Below, piece by piece: positions 26,613-36,444 of a stretch of DNA of 64,000 bases. This DNA is from Algoriphagus aestuarii. Lineage in GTDB: Bacteria; Bacteroidota; Bacteroidia; Cytophagales; Cyclobacteriaceae. Every line of letters begins with the position of its first letter. Position 1 is the first letter of the stretch. A program made the position numbers and the translations under genes. The stretch lies in contig JAFIDK010000001.1 in NCBI GenBank assembly GCA_017051695.1, positions 744,001 through 808,000 of the forward strand, written 5' to 3'. A model generated the notes under the pieces. The model searched no databases, had not been told where the DNA came from, and saw only the letters and a list, made by a program, of their open reading frames with translations.

Positions 26613-26619
26613 ACTTTTG
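26612..26619 (+). promoter_or_regulatory. Possible -7 box for gldE
   Basis: TACTTTTG fits the Bacteroidota -7 consensus TAnnTTTG and would start transcription near 26626, 16 bp before the gldE ATG. It overlaps the T tract of the ssb terminator; no good -33 TTTG is seen, so it is tentative. Confidence 0.4.
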
Positions 26620-26641
26620 TAACAAACATTCTGGATTATCC

Positions 26642-27991
26642 ATGGACGACCCCTATCCGAGTTACCATCTACTCGCACAAATCAGCGAACTGAGCATAAG
26701 TTATCTGATTGTTAATAGCTTACTTTTTGTCTTCTTATTACTTGGCTCTGCCTTAGTTTCCGGTTCTGAAGTTGCATTTTTTTCGCTTTCCAATGACGAC
26801 CTGGATAATCTTCAACTCGACTCATCTGGCAATTCTAAAAAAGTGATCAAACTGGTGGAGAACCCTAAAAATCTCCTAAGCACCATTTTGATCCTAAACA
26901 ATTTGATCAATATAGGTATCGTTACATTGACTACATTCGTTTCATGGTCTATTTTTGGTATGAACGCGACTGGTATCCTGGTCATTTTAATCCAAACAAT
27001 CGGCGTCACTTTTGCTATTGTCTTTTTTGGTGAAATCGTGCCTAAAGTTTATGCTGCCAAAGCCAGTATGTCTTTCAGCTTGATAATGGCCCCAAGCATC
27101 AGTTTTTTCAGTACCATCCTCAAACCGATTTCTATTTTTCTCACTTCAATGAGCAACTTGATTGAAAAGAATATTCAAAAAAGAGGCTATTCACTCTCTG
27201 TCAATGAACTGAACCAAGCTTTGGAAATGACTACCGAAGATACTCCAGAAGAAGAGAGAGACATTTTAAAGGGAATTGTCAATTTTGGAACCTTGACAGT
27301 GAAACAGGTGATGAGAAGCCGTATGGAAATCACAGCAATCGATGAGGAGATGGATTTCCATGAGCTGATGGATAAAATCAACAAAAGTGGGTATTCCAGA
27401 ATCCCTGTATATCAGGAAACAATCGATAATATTTCAGGGATACTTTACATCAAAGATCTATTACCTTATATAGAGCAGGATGAAAACTTCTCTTGGAAGG
27501 ATCTGATCAGGAAAAGCTTTTTTGTACCAGAGAACAAGAAAGTAGACACCTTATTAAAGGACTTTCAATTAAAGCGGGTACACATGGCCATTGTCGTGGA
27601 TGAATATGGAGGAACTTCAGGTCTGGTAACTCTCGAAGACCTTATCGAGGAAATCATAGGCGAAATCAATGATGAGTTTGATGATACGGATGATATTTTT
27701 TTCCAGGAATTGGATCCCAACACATTTATTTTTGAAGGGAAAGTATCATTAAATGATTTTTGTAAAAAGCTAGAACTTGATTCCCAAATCTTTGATGAGG
27801 TCAAAGGTGAAAATGAGTCTCTTGGAGGATTGCTATTAGAACTGAACTCGAAGCTTCCCAAGAACGGAACCAAAATAAATTTTGAGGATTTTGAATTTAC
27901 GATATTAGCTGTGGATGCCAGAAAAATCAAAAAGGTAAAAGTTCATATGTCAGGAGACAAAAAGGGCAGTTCTGTCCTATACACCGATTGA
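26642..27991 (+). CDS. gldE: GldE-like CNNM/CBS-domain membrane protein
   Basis: 449 residues, hemolysin-C/CorB-like architecture: CNNM (DUF21) membrane domain at about 20-190 with GSEVAFFSLS and VFFGEIVPKVYAAK, a CBS pair at about 205-340 (VKQVMRSRMEITAIDEE, VHMAIVVDEYGGTSGLVTLED), and a CorC_HlyC domain to the end. In Flavobacterium, GldE is an inner-membrane protein that supports gliding, and its gene follows mutY-ssb as here. General members of the family act in Mg2+ or cobalt handling. The gldD partner usual in Flavobacterium is not next to it, so a role in gliding is plausible but unproven. Confidence 0.9.
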   Translation: MDDPYPSYHLLAQISELSISYLIVNSLLFVFLLLGSALVSGSEVAFFSLSNDDLDNLQLDSSGNSKKVIKLVENPKNLLSTILILNNLINIGIVTLTTFVSWSIFGMNATGILVILIQTIGVTFAIVFFGEIVPKVYAAKASMSFSLIMAPSISFFSTILKPISIFLTSMSNLIEKNIQKRGYSLSVNELNQALEMTTEDTPEEERDILKGIVNFGTLTVKQVMRSRMEITAIDEEMDFHELMDKINKSGYSRIPVYQETIDNISGILYIKDLLPYIEQDENFSWKDLIRKSFFVPENKKVDTLLKDFQLKRVHMAIVVDEYGGTSGLVTLEDLIEEIIGEINDEFDDTDDIFFQELDPNTFIFEGKVSLNDFCKKLELDSQIFDEVKGENESLGGLLLELNSKLPKNGTKINFEDFEFTILAVDARKIKKVKVHMSGDKKGSSVLYTD

Positions 27992-28384
27992 TTTCCTATA
28001 ACCTTCTGATTTTTAAATTGTTCTCAAGTTCAGAATATTATTCTGTGTTATCTATAAAGTAATTCTTTACCAAGAGGTGAAGTCATCTTTTTCCGAAAAA
28101 AAAATTTAAAAATTTTTAAAATTTTCTTCAAAAAACCATTTTTTGAATTTTTTGCATTTTTTTGGTCATAAACTTATCATTTTTCACCCTATCACCTCAA
28201 AAAACACATTAATTTTCAATAGATGATGGGTAATATTAACCCTTAACTTTTTTACGAAAAAATCAATAATCTCTATTTTCATAAAAAATAAAGCATTGAG
28301 AAGGCCAGTTTATTGCCTTAATTTTAATGAAAGAAATTTTTTCTGTATTTTTTGGAAATTTTAAACCTATTAAATTTAGAAAAA
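27992..28384. other. 393-bp A+T-rich leader between gldE and gltB
   Basis: No gene is seen. The middle is nearly pure A/T tracts, including a perfect 16-bp palindrome TTTAAAAATTTTTAAA (28105-28120) and a perfect 9-bp inverted repeat TTCAAAAAA / TTTTTTGAA (28127-28135, 28139-28147) followed by a T run that could act as a weak gldE terminator. Such A tracts bend DNA and attract nucleoid proteins. The rest presumably holds the gltB promoter; a TA(T)6G string at 28343-28351 is one base longer than the -7 consensus. No riboswitch was recognised. Confidence 0.6.
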
Positions 28385-31300
28385 ATGCAAAAAGGGTTAT
28401 ATCGATCGGAGTTTGAGCATGACTCCTGCGGTATTGGTGCGGTTGTCGATTTGACGGGAGTTCCTTCCCATGAGACAATTAGCGATGCCTTATACATGCT
28501 TAGTAACATGGAGCATCGTGGAGGAAGAGGTTCTGATCCTAAAACAGGTGATGGAGCTGGGGTATTAATTCAGGTCCCACATCAATTCCTAAAAGACATC
28601 ACAGCAAGGTCAGAAATAAATTTGCCTGAAGCTGGATATTATGGGATAGGAATGACATTCTTTCCTAAAAACAAGCAGCTGTTTCATAAATCTAAGGAGC
28701 TACTTAACCAAATCATCGAGGAATTGGATTTTGAATTGATCGGATATAGACAAGTTCCGGTTGATGAAACAGTACCTGGGTCTGGTGCATTGGAAGTAAT
28801 GCCAAATATAGAGCAGTTATTTGTCAAGCATAAAAAAGGGCTTACTGGTATCGACTTGGAAAGAAAGCTCTACTTGCTGAGAAACTATTCTACTTCAGAA
28901 ATAAACTCCAAAATCCCTGGTGTCAACAATTCCTTTTATTTCGCCAGTTTAAGTAGCAATACACTTATATATAAAGGACAGCTTAGAACCGATCAGGTTT
29001 TGGCCTTTTATAAAGATCTTCAGAACAGCAAAATCGAATCTGCTTTTGCCATAGTGCACTCGAGATTCTCCACCAATACCTTCCCGAATTGGAGACTTGC
29101 CCAACCGTTTAGATTCCTTTCTCACAACGGAGAGATCAATACGATCCGAGGAAATCTCACCAAAATGAAGTCAAAGGAATCTTTGATGAAGACCAAGTAC
29201 TATTCGGATGAGGAACTGAAGAAACTACTTCCTATTACTAATAATCTGAATTCTGACTCGGCAAACCTAGATGCCATGGTGGAATTACTTACTTTGACCG
29301 GTAGGTCATTGCCTCATGCCATGATGATGCTCGTACCGGAAGCCTGGCAGGACAACGAGGTGATGGATAGGGATAGAAAAGCATTCTATAAATTCCACGC
29401 TTCTTTGGTGGAGCCATGGGATGGACCGGCAGCACTATTATTTACAGACGGAAAATCTGTTGGTGCCACATTGGACAGAAATGGTCTAAGACCTCTCCGC
29501 TATTTCATCACGAAAGACAAACGACTGATACTTTCATCTGAAGCAGGTGCTTTGCCTATCAGAGAAGCCACTATCGAAGAAAAAGGAAGAATCAGTCCAG
29601 GCAGAATGCTTTGGGCAGATTTGGAAAAGCAACGAGTGCTATTTGATGAGGAAGTAAAAGGAGAAATCTGTACCAAACAACCTTATGAGGAGTGGGTGGC
29701 AGACCAGCGTATAAAGTTAAGATTGATGCCCGACCCTGAGGTCATGTCCCATCCTTATAATTTTGAAAATCTTAAGAAATGCCAAACAGTGTTTGGTTAT
29801 ACCTCTGAGGAGCTCAAAGTGGTACTGGCACCTATGGGCGATACTGCTTATGAGGCTATCGGCTCTATGGGAGCAGATACGCCTTTGGCTGTGCTTTCAA
29901 AGCAAAGTCAGCATATCTCCAATTATTTCAAGCAGCTTTTTGCCCAGGTAAGTAATCCACCGATTGACCCTATCAGAGAGCGATTGGTCATGTCATTATT
30001 TACCCGATTGGGTGAGGGTCATAATATTCTTGAGGAAAGCCCAAGGCATACCCGGCAGATCCATATCTCCCAGCCTGTTTTATTAAATGAGGATCTGGAT
30101 AAAATCCAGAACATGGAGCATCTAGGCTATAGAAGCCAAAAAATCTTTGCTCACTTCAAAACGGATCATCAACCAGGCAGGATGCTGGAAGCTTTGGACC
30201 AACTCTGCCTAGAGGCTGAAAAAGCCATTAAAGACAGCAAAAATATCCTGATCATTTCGGATAGAAATAGTTCCGAAGACTGGGCACCTATCCCTTCCCT
30301 GCTGGCAATAGGAGCCGTTCACCATCACTTGGTGAAAAACAACATCCGAACGAAAGCCGGATTGGTTTTGGAATCGGGAGACATTCGTGAAACGCATCAT
30401 TTTGCGACAGCAATTGGCTACGGAGCTTCTGCAATCAATCCTTATATGGCATTGGAATCACTTTTGGAGATGTTTGAAAATGGCCAGCTTACCAAAGTAA
30501 AAGAACGCAAAAAATTATTCACTAATTACCAGGAGGCGATTGGAAAAGGCTTGCTAAAAGTCCTTTCTAAAATGGGTATTTCCACCCTTCAATCTTATCA
30601 GAGTGCCCAAATATTTGAAGCACTTGGACTAGGGCCTGAGGTAATTGATAGATGTTTTAAAGGTACAATTTCCAGAATTTCGGGGATTTCATTTGATGAA
30701 TTAGCTGAAGAAGTACTGATCAGACACCGAGCTGCCTATGGTACCAAAAGCCCAGTTTTGGAAACTGGAGGCGTTTATCAGTGGAAAAGAAGAGGTGAGA
30801 AGCATTTATTCAATCCTGAAACCATTCATTTACTTCAGAAATCTACCCGTCTAAACGATTTTGCACTTTATAAAAAGTTTGCAAACAAAATCAATGAGCA
30901 ATCAAAGGACGCTTTGACTCTAAGAGGCTTATTTGAGTTTAAGAAAAGAATTACTGTTCCTATAGACGAGGTAGAACCTGCGTCAAGCATCATGCGTCGC
31001 TTTGCTACTGGAGCTATGTCCTTTGGATCTATTTCTCACGAGGCACATTCTACTTTGGCAATAGCCATGAACAGAATCGGAGGAAAAAGTAATTCCGGTG
31101 AAGGAGGAGAAGACGAAGTTCGTTTTGAGAAAAAAGAAAATGGGGATTGGGAAAGATCCGCTATCAAGCAAGTTGCTTCCGGAAGATTTGGGGTAACCAG
31201 TAACTACCTTACCAATGCTGCCGAACTTCAGATCAAAATGGCCCAAGGGGCAAAACCTGGTGAAGGTGGACAACTACCAGGCCATAAAGTCGATGATTGG

Positions 31301-32875
31301 ATAGGTCGGGTAAGACACTCCACTCCAGGAGTAGGATTGATTTCACCTCCACCACATCACGACATTTATTCTATTGAAGATCTTGCTCAGCTGATCTATG
31401 ATCTGAAAAATGCCAATAGAAAAGCCAGAATCAACGTAAAGTTGGTTTCTCAGGCTGGTGTGGGAACTGTTGCTGCTGGTGTCGCCAAAGCAATGGCCGA
31501 CGTAATTCTGATTTCTGGCGCAGATGGAGGTACTGGGGCTTCACCACTTTCCTCAATCCGACATGCAGGATTGCCATGGGAGCTTGGTCTTTCTGAAGCA
31601 CACCAAACTTTGGTAAAAAATAACCTCAGAAGTAGAGTAACTCTCCAAACTGACGGTCAGTTAAGAACTGGCAGAGACTTGGCAATAGCGACCTTATTGG
31701 GTGCAGAAGAGTGGGGAATCTCCACCGCTGCCCTAGTCGTGGAAGGTTGTATCATGATGCGTAAATGTCACTTGAATACCTGCCCAGTCGGTATTGCTAC
31801 TCAAAATGAGGAACTAAGAAAGTTATTTACCGGTGATCCGGATCATGTTGTGAATTACTTCAACTTCTTGGTACAGGATCTTAGGGAAATCATGGCATCT
31901 CTGGGTTTCAGAACCATTGATGAGATGGTTGGACAAAGCCACATTCTTCAGTCAACAGGTCACTTAAATCACTGGAAGTGGGACAAGGTGGACTTGACCC
32001 CTATTTTCCATAGAGTGGAGGTACCAGATCATGTTGGAATCCATAAGCAAATTGATCAGGACTTTGAACTGAAAAGAGTACTTGACAGACAGCTAATCAA
32101 AGCAGCCCACCCTTCCTTAGAGCAAGCTGTGGCATCTACCGGAAATTTCCAGATTAAAAATACCGATCGATCCGTAGGAGCGATGCTTTCTAATGAAATC
32201 TCAAAAATCTACGGTAGTGTAGGACTTCCTGAGGATACTATCCAGTTTAAGTTTACCGGATCTGCTGGCCAGACTTTTGGTGCATTCCTGACGAAGGGAG
32301 TAAACTTTGAACTTGAAGGAGAGGCCAATGACTACTTTGGAAAGGGACTTTCCGGAGGAAAATTGATCATCTATCCAAGCAGAAATGCTCGATATGCTCC
32401 AGAGGAAAACATCATTATCGGCAACGTTGCATTTTATGGTGCCACTTCCGGGGAGGCATATATCAACGGAAAAGGGGGAGAAAGATTCTGTGTGAGAAAC
32501 TCAGGCGTAAAAACCGTAGTGGAAGGAATCGGAGATCATGGTTGTGAATACATGACTGGTGGTTTGGTCATCAATTTGGGAGAGATAGGAAGAAATTTTG
32601 CTGCTGGAATGAGCGGTGGAATCGCCTATATCCTAAAAGATTACATCACAGAAATCAACCCTGAGCTGGTGGACATAGATATCGTAGAAGAAGAAGATTT
32701 TGCTACTATAAAATCATTCTTGAAACGACATGTCAAGTTGACTGAAAGTGAGTTGGCTACGAAATTCCTGGACGACTGGGAAAATTCAAAAGAGAAATTT
32801 ATTAAAGTAATCCCTAGAGATTACAAAGCTGTTTTGCAAAAAAGAGCTTCAGAACAATCTAAATCATTGGTGTAA
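28385..32875 (+). CDS. gltB: Glutamate synthase large subunit
   Basis: 1496 residues from the ATG at 28385. Makes two glutamates from glutamine and 2-oxoglutarate. A 14-residue propeptide precedes Cys15 (HDSCGIGAV), the nucleophile of the class-II glutaminase domain (15 to about 430). The central and FMN-binding synthase domains follow (SNSGEGGEDEVRFE, GAKPGEGGQLPGHKVD, SGADGGTGASPLSSI), with the 3Fe-4S cysteines in CIMMRKCHLNTCPVGIATQ and a glutamate synthase C-terminal beta-helix (about 1240-1450). A TTG 33 bp upstream is in frame but would lengthen the cleaved propeptide and is rejected. gltD starts 1 bp after the stop. Confidence 0.98.
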   Translation: MQKGLYRSEFEHDSCGIGAVVDLTGVPSHETISDALYMLSNMEHRGGRGSDPKTGDGAGVLIQVPHQFLKDITARSEINLPEAGYYGIGMTFFPKNKQLFHKSKELLNQIIEELDFELIGYRQVPVDETVPGSGALEVMPNIEQLFVKHKKGLTGIDLERKLYLLRNYSTSEINSKIPGVNNSFYFASLSSNTLIYKGQLRTDQVLAFYKDLQNSKIESAFAIVHSRFSTNTFPNWRLAQPFRFLSHNGEINTIRGNLTKMKSKESLMKTKYYSDEELKKLLPITNNLNSDSANLDAMVELLTLTGRSLPHAMMMLVPEAWQDNEVMDRDRKAFYKFHASLVEPWDGPAALLFTDGKSVGATLDRNGLRPLRYFITKDKRLILSSEAGALPIREATIEEKGRISPGRMLWADLEKQRVLFDEEVKGEICTKQPYEEWVADQRIKLRLMPDPEVMSHPYNFENLKKCQTVFGYTSEELKVVLAPMGDTAYEAIGSMGADTPLAVLSKQSQHISNYFKQLFAQVSNPPIDPIRERLVMSLFTRLGEGHNILEESPRHTRQIHISQPVLLNEDLDKIQNMEHLGYRSQKIFAHFKTDHQPGRMLEALDQLCLEAEKAIKDSKNILIISDRNSSEDWAPIPSLLAIGAVHHHLVKNNIRTKAGLVLESGDIRETHHFATAIGYGASAINPYMALESLLEMFENGQLTKVKERKKLFTNYQEAIGKGLLKVLSKMGISTLQSYQSAQIFEALGLGPEVIDRCFKGTISRISGISFDELAEEVLIRHRAAYGTKSPVLETGGVYQWKRRGEKHLFNPETIHLLQKSTRLNDFALYKKFANKINEQSKDALTLRGLFEFKKRITVPIDEVEPASSIMRRFATGAMSFGSISHEAHSTLAIAMNRIGGKSNSGEGGEDEVRFEKKENGDWERSAIKQVASGRFGVTSNYLTNAAELQIKMAQGAKPGEGGQLPGHKVDDWIGRVRHSTPGVGLISPPPHHDIYSIEDLAQLIYDLKNANRKARINVKLVSQAGVGTVAAGVAKAMADVILISGADGGTGASPLSSIRHAGLPWELGLSEAHQTLVKNNLRSRVTLQTDGQLRTGRDLAIATLLGAEEWGISTAALVVEGCIMMRKCHLNTCPVGIATQNEELRKLFTGDPDHVVNYFNFLVQDLREIMASLGFRTIDEMVGQSHILQSTGHLNHWKWDKVDLTPIFHRVEVPDHVGIHKQIDQDFELKRVLDRQLIKAAHPSLEQAVASTGNFQIKNTDRSVGAMLSNEISKIYGSVGLPEDTIQFKFTGSAGQTFGAFLTKGVNFELEGEANDYFGKGLSGGKLIIYPSRNARYAPEENIIIGNVAFYGATSGEAYINGKGGERFCVRNSGVKTVVEGIGDHGCEYMTGGLVINLGEIGRNFAAGMSGGIAYILKDYITEINPELVDIDIVEEEDFATIKSFLKRHVKLTESELATKFLDDWENSKEKFIKVIPRDYKAVLQKRASEQSKSLV

Positions 32876-32876
32876 G

Positions 32877-34355
32877 ATGGGAGCGAAAGAAGGTTTTTTA
32901 CAATTCAAAAGAGAAACGCCAACATCCAGAGACCCGAAAGAAAGGGTTGGCGATTATAAGGAAATATATCAGCCATTTTCTGGCGAGCAATTAAATCATC
33001 AGGCAGCCAGATGCATGGATTGTGGGATTCCATTTTGTCATAATGGATGTCCCCTGGGCAATGTGATCCCTGACTTTAACGATGCCGTTTACAATGAGGA
33101 ATGGGGTCAGGCAATCAATATCCTGAGAAGCACCAACAATTTTCCTGAATTTACAGGAAGAATTTGTCCTGCTCCTTGTGAAGCGAGCTGTGTTTTGGGA
33201 ATCAATAAAGATCCTGTTGCGATTGAATTAATCGAGAAGAACATTGCCGAAAAAGCCTATGAACTGGGATTAATACAGGCAAATCCGCCTCAGAAAAGGA
33301 CCGGAAAGCAGGTAGCAGTGATCGGATCTGGTCCAGCTGGACTGGCTGCTGCAGATCAATTGAACCAAGCTGGCCATGAAGTAACAATTTTCGAAAAGGA
33401 CAATAAACCAGGCGGATTACTTCGCTATGGTATTCCTGATTTTAAATTGGAAAAATGGGTCATAGACAGAAGAATTGACCTGATGAAGGAAGAAGGAGTG
33501 ATTTTCACCTGTGGTACTGAAGTAGGCTTTAATATCAAAGCAGAAAATATCCTTAGAAACTTCGATGCTGTAGTCATTTGTACTGGAGCGGGTCAGCCAA
33601 GAGAGCTGAGAATCAATGGTGACAAATTGAAAGGAGTTCATTTTGCAATGGAATTCTTAGGAAACCAAAACAAAGTCATCAATGGTGAACTAACAGAAAA
33701 TCCAATTTCAGCCAAAGACAAGCATGTGTTTGTTATAGGTGGAGGGGATACTGGAAGTGACTGTATTGGTACTTCCAATAGGCATGGTGCAGCATCCATT
33801 ACCCAATTGGAACTGCTACCAAAACCCCCTAAACAAAGAACTACATTAAACCCTTGGCCAGAATGGCCGATGACGCTGAGAACCTCAAGCTCCCACGAAG
33901 AAGGCTCCGAAAGAAAATTCTCTATTCTTACAAAGGAATTTGTTGGAAATGAAAATGGAGAAGTTACTGGATTAAAATTAGTGGATATAGAGTGGAAAGA
34001 AAATGGCGGTAGAATGACCTTTGAAGAGGTGGAAGGAACCGAAAGGGTCGAACCATGTGACCGGGCATTTATCGCGATTGGATTTAGTGGTCCTGCGCAA
34101 GATGGCTTATTAAAGGCGTTTGGAGTAGATACTATGGAAAACACACTTCCAAAATCAAAAAATTATCAGAGTACAAATTCCAAGGTTTTCCTTGCCGGAG
34201 ATATGCGAAGAGGTCAATCACTTGTAGTTTGGGCAATATCAGAAGGTAGAGAAGCTGCTGTCAAAGTAGATGAATATCTGATGGGGAGCTCAACTCTGCC
34301 ACAGAAAGACGAGTCATACTTTCAAGTGGAGGAAGAAATCGCAGGTATTGATTGA
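32877..34355 (+). CDS. gltD: Glutamate synthase small subunit
   Basis: 492 residues. NADPH-oxidising partner of GltB. The N-terminal iron-sulfur domain has two cysteine groups (CMDCGIPFCHNGCPLGN, CPAPCEASCVLGI); the FAD-binding GSGPAGLAAADQL begins at about residue 148 and the NAD(P)-binding GGGDTGSDC at about 289; a final FAD-contacting block FLAGDMRRGQSLVVWAI lies near 440. The gene is immediately downstream of gltB, so the subunits are made from one mRNA. Ends before a hairpin shared with the convergent DUF4890 gene. Confidence 0.97.
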   Translation: MGAKEGFLQFKRETPTSRDPKERVGDYKEIYQPFSGEQLNHQAARCMDCGIPFCHNGCPLGNVIPDFNDAVYNEEWGQAINILRSTNNFPEFTGRICPAPCEASCVLGINKDPVAIELIEKNIAEKAYELGLIQANPPQKRTGKQVAVIGSGPAGLAAADQLNQAGHEVTIFEKDNKPGGLLRYGIPDFKLEKWVIDRRIDLMKEEGVIFTCGTEVGFNIKAENILRNFDAVVICTGAGQPRELRINGDKLKGVHFAMEFLGNQNKVINGELTENPISAKDKHVFVIGGGDTGSDCIGTSNRHGAASITQLELLPKPPKQRTTLNPWPEWPMTLRTSSSHEEGSERKFSILTKEFVGNENGEVTGLKLVDIEWKENGGRMTFEEVEGTERVEPCDRAFIAIGFSGPAQDGLLKAFGVDTMENTLPKSKNYQSTNSKVFLAGDMRRGQSLVVWAISEGREAAVKVDEYLMGSSTLPQKDESYFQVEEEIAGID

Positions 34356-34412
34356 GCCACAAGCTCATATTTTCCAATAGAATCCCTGTTTAGTTGACAA
34401 CCCTGCGAAACA

Positions 34413-34442
34413 GAAAGCCATCCGCTTCGGCAGATGGCTTTC
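34413..34442. terminator. Hairpin between convergent gltD and DUF4890 genes
   Basis: A 10-bp stem GAAAGCCATC / GATGGCTTTC (34413-34422, 34433-34442) with an inner CCG-CTT-CGG turn. T tracts are short on both strands, so it is a likely but modest bidirectional terminator. Confidence 0.6.
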
Positions 34443-34447
34443 CTATT

Positions 34448-34879
34448 TTAGTTTCCTCCTCTTTTTCTTGGGATATCACCCCGATCACCTACTTGACCTC
34501 CTGGTCTTCGGCCCCTTCTATCTTTTTGGCTTTGTTTTATCTCTTCCCATTTTGCTCTTTGCTCTTCTGTCAAGACTTCTTTGATTGCCTCATCCTGGGA
34601 TTTCATTTCCTCTCTTAGTGCTTTCATTTCTTCTCTTCTGGCATCCATTTCCGCTTTTCTAGCTTCCATTTCACCTTCTCTCTTTTTGGCATTCTCCAGG
34701 TTAATCGCTAAAATCTGAGCCTTTTGGTCTTCAGATAATTCTAGCTGTTTTGCCATCATTTCAGTTTGCTTTTGAGCTCTTTCTTCCGGAGTGGGCCTTT
34801 CTTTGGTTTTGGTGTCTTGTGCCATGGCAGTGATTCCAGTGAGTAGAACCAGAAGCATTGCGATCGTTAAATTTTTCAT
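34448..34879 (-). CDS. DUF4890-like exported helical protein
   Basis: 143 residues from the ATG at 34879; the longer frame (ATG 34957) adds 26 non-signal residues and is not preferred. Sec signal (about 1-19, ITAMAQ) then a charged coiled-coil helix region with LELSEDQKAQILAIN and VLTEEQRAKWEEI, the LTxxQ-like pair also seen in Spy/CpxP stress chaperones, plus a Lys/Glu/Met heptad-like stretch between. The tail is Arg/Gly-rich. DUF4890 proteins are Bacteroidota periplasmic proteins of unknown role; a Spy-like envelope chaperone is a reasonable guess. Confidence 0.8.
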   Translation of the reverse strand: MKNLTIAMLLVLLTGITAMAQDTKTKERPTPEERAQKQTEMMAKQLELSEDQKAQILAINLENAKKREGEMEARKAEMDARREEMKALREEMKSQDEAIKEVLTEEQRAKWEEIKQSQKDRRGRRPGGQVGDRGDIPRKRGGN

Positions 34880-34967
34880 TTTTTTTTGGTTTGTTTGTCT
34901 TTTAGACTTCGGCAAAAGCAGGAAGTTTAATCCGGTTTTTCTTTTGTCTGTTAACAAACCTTAAATG

Positions 34968-36299
34968 CTATTTTTCTTCAATTAGCTCTTTACGTTCACT
35001 TGCCCGGACATATTTTGGTTTGATCAATAATCTTAAACTTGGATCAAAACTCAGGTAATTCCATGCCCAATCCATAAAGATGAACAGCTTGTTTTTCACT
35101 CCCAAGATTGCCATCAAGTGAACAAATAACCAGGTCAACCAGGCCATCAATCCTTGAAACTTAATAAATGGCAAGTCCACAACGGCAAGTTTTCTGCCAA
35201 TGGTTGCCATGGAGCCAAGGTCTTTGTAATGAAAAGGTTTCATGGATTTTCCGGCAGAGATCCCCAATAAATTATTTCCTAAATTAGTTGCTTGCTGTAA
35301 AGCTACCTGAGCCACCTGGGGATGGCCTTTTGGATAATTTTCTTCCCGCTGCAAGGCTACGTCTCCAAGTACGAAAACACTCTCTTCACCAACTACCCGA
35401 TTGAATTCGTCCACATAGATTCTTCCATTTGGCGCAAAATGTTCTTTACCCAAGCCCTCAATAAAATTGGGTTTAATTCCTGCAGCCCATAAAAGGGTAT
35501 GGGTACTAATCGGCTCTTTTCCTTCCAATTTCACTTCTTCACCATTGTAATCATGCACTTTGGTATCCAGCATCACATCCACACCTAAATCTTGAAGATA
35601 TTTGAGTGAATGCTTCTGAGATTCCTCAGACATCGCTCCCAATAACTTGGGTCCAGCCTCGATCAAAACCACTTTCATATTACTGAAATTCAGCTCGGGG
35701 TAGTCTTTTGGAAATACGTTATTCCGCAGTTCAGCCATTGCGCCAGCGAGCTCCACGCCTGTTGGCCCTCCGCCTACGATGACCACATTCATAAGGGATT
35801 TTCGGTCTTCCTGTTTTTCTATGTTGATGGCCCGCTCGTAATTGGAGATGATTTTATTTCGGATATACAGTGCCTCAGAGACTGTCTTCATAGGGATAGC
35901 ATTGTATTCAATGGACTTATTGCCAAAATAATTGGTATCAGCACCCATCGCCAAGACCAGATGATCATAATCCAAATACCCAATATCCGTGTATAGCCTT
36001 TTCATGGTACTATCAAAAGAATGGACTTCAGCCATCCTAAAAATCGTGTTGGGCGTATTGTGAAAAACTTTGCGAAGCGGAAATGAAATAGCGCTAGGCT
36101 CTAAACCGGCTGTTGCCACCTGATAAAACAAAGGCTGAAACTGATGGTAATTGTTTTTATCAAGAATTATCACCTGATAGGGACCTTTCATCAGCTTACG
36201 GGCAAGCTTTAATCCACCGAATCCTGCGCCAACAATAACGACTTTTGGCAGATTGGTTTGTGGAATATTCGGAATAGGTTTTTGTGCTGGAAGTAACAT
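34968..36299 (-). CDS. ndh: Type II NADH:quinone dehydrogenase (NDH-2)
   Basis: 443 residues. FAD-binding VIVGAGFGGLKLARKL near the N-terminus (about 20-35), NADH-binding VVIVGGGPTGVELAGAM (about 172-188), the second FAD contact VFVLGDVAL (about 312), and a hydrophobic/amphipathic C-terminus (LMAWLTWLFVHLMAILG, about 380-400) for membrane attachment. It feeds electrons from NADH to the quinone pool without pumping protons. Lies alone on the minus strand, upstream of the divergent yebC gene; no operon partner. Confidence 0.93.
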   Translation of the reverse strand: MLLPAQKPIPNIPQTNLPKVVIVGAGFGGLKLARKLMKGPYQVIILDKNNYHQFQPLFYQVATAGLEPSAISFPLRKVFHNTPNTIFRMAEVHSFDSTMKRLYTDIGYLDYDHLVLAMGADTNYFGNKSIEYNAIPMKTVSEALYIRNKIISNYERAINIEKQEDRKSLMNVVIVGGGPTGVELAGAMAELRNNVFPKDYPELNFSNMKVVLIEAGPKLLGAMSEESQKHSLKYLQDLGVDVMLDTKVHDYNGEEVKLEGKEPISTHTLLWAAGIKPNFIEGLGKEHFAPNGRIYVDEFNRVVGEESVFVLGDVALQREENYPKGHPQVAQVALQQATNLGNNLLGISAGKSMKPFHYKDLGSMATIGRKLAVVDLPFIKFQGLMAWLTWLFVHLMAILGVKNKLFIFMDWAWNYLSFDPSLRLLIKPKYVRASERKELIEEK

Positions 36300-36444
36300 G
36301 TGCTAGGGTTTTCCTTCCCTAACGAATTTGATCAGGTAGAGGACAAAATTCGAGCTTGTTTTTGCAATATCTTATTTGCCTTTCTTAGGATTAGCCCTAA
36401 CATCAAAAGATTTGTTATTTTTACCACCCAAATAAAGTATATCC

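Noticed and set aside
28352-28384. TTG start 33 bp upstream of gltB
   Set aside because: The ATG at 28385 gives the normal short propeptide before Cys15.
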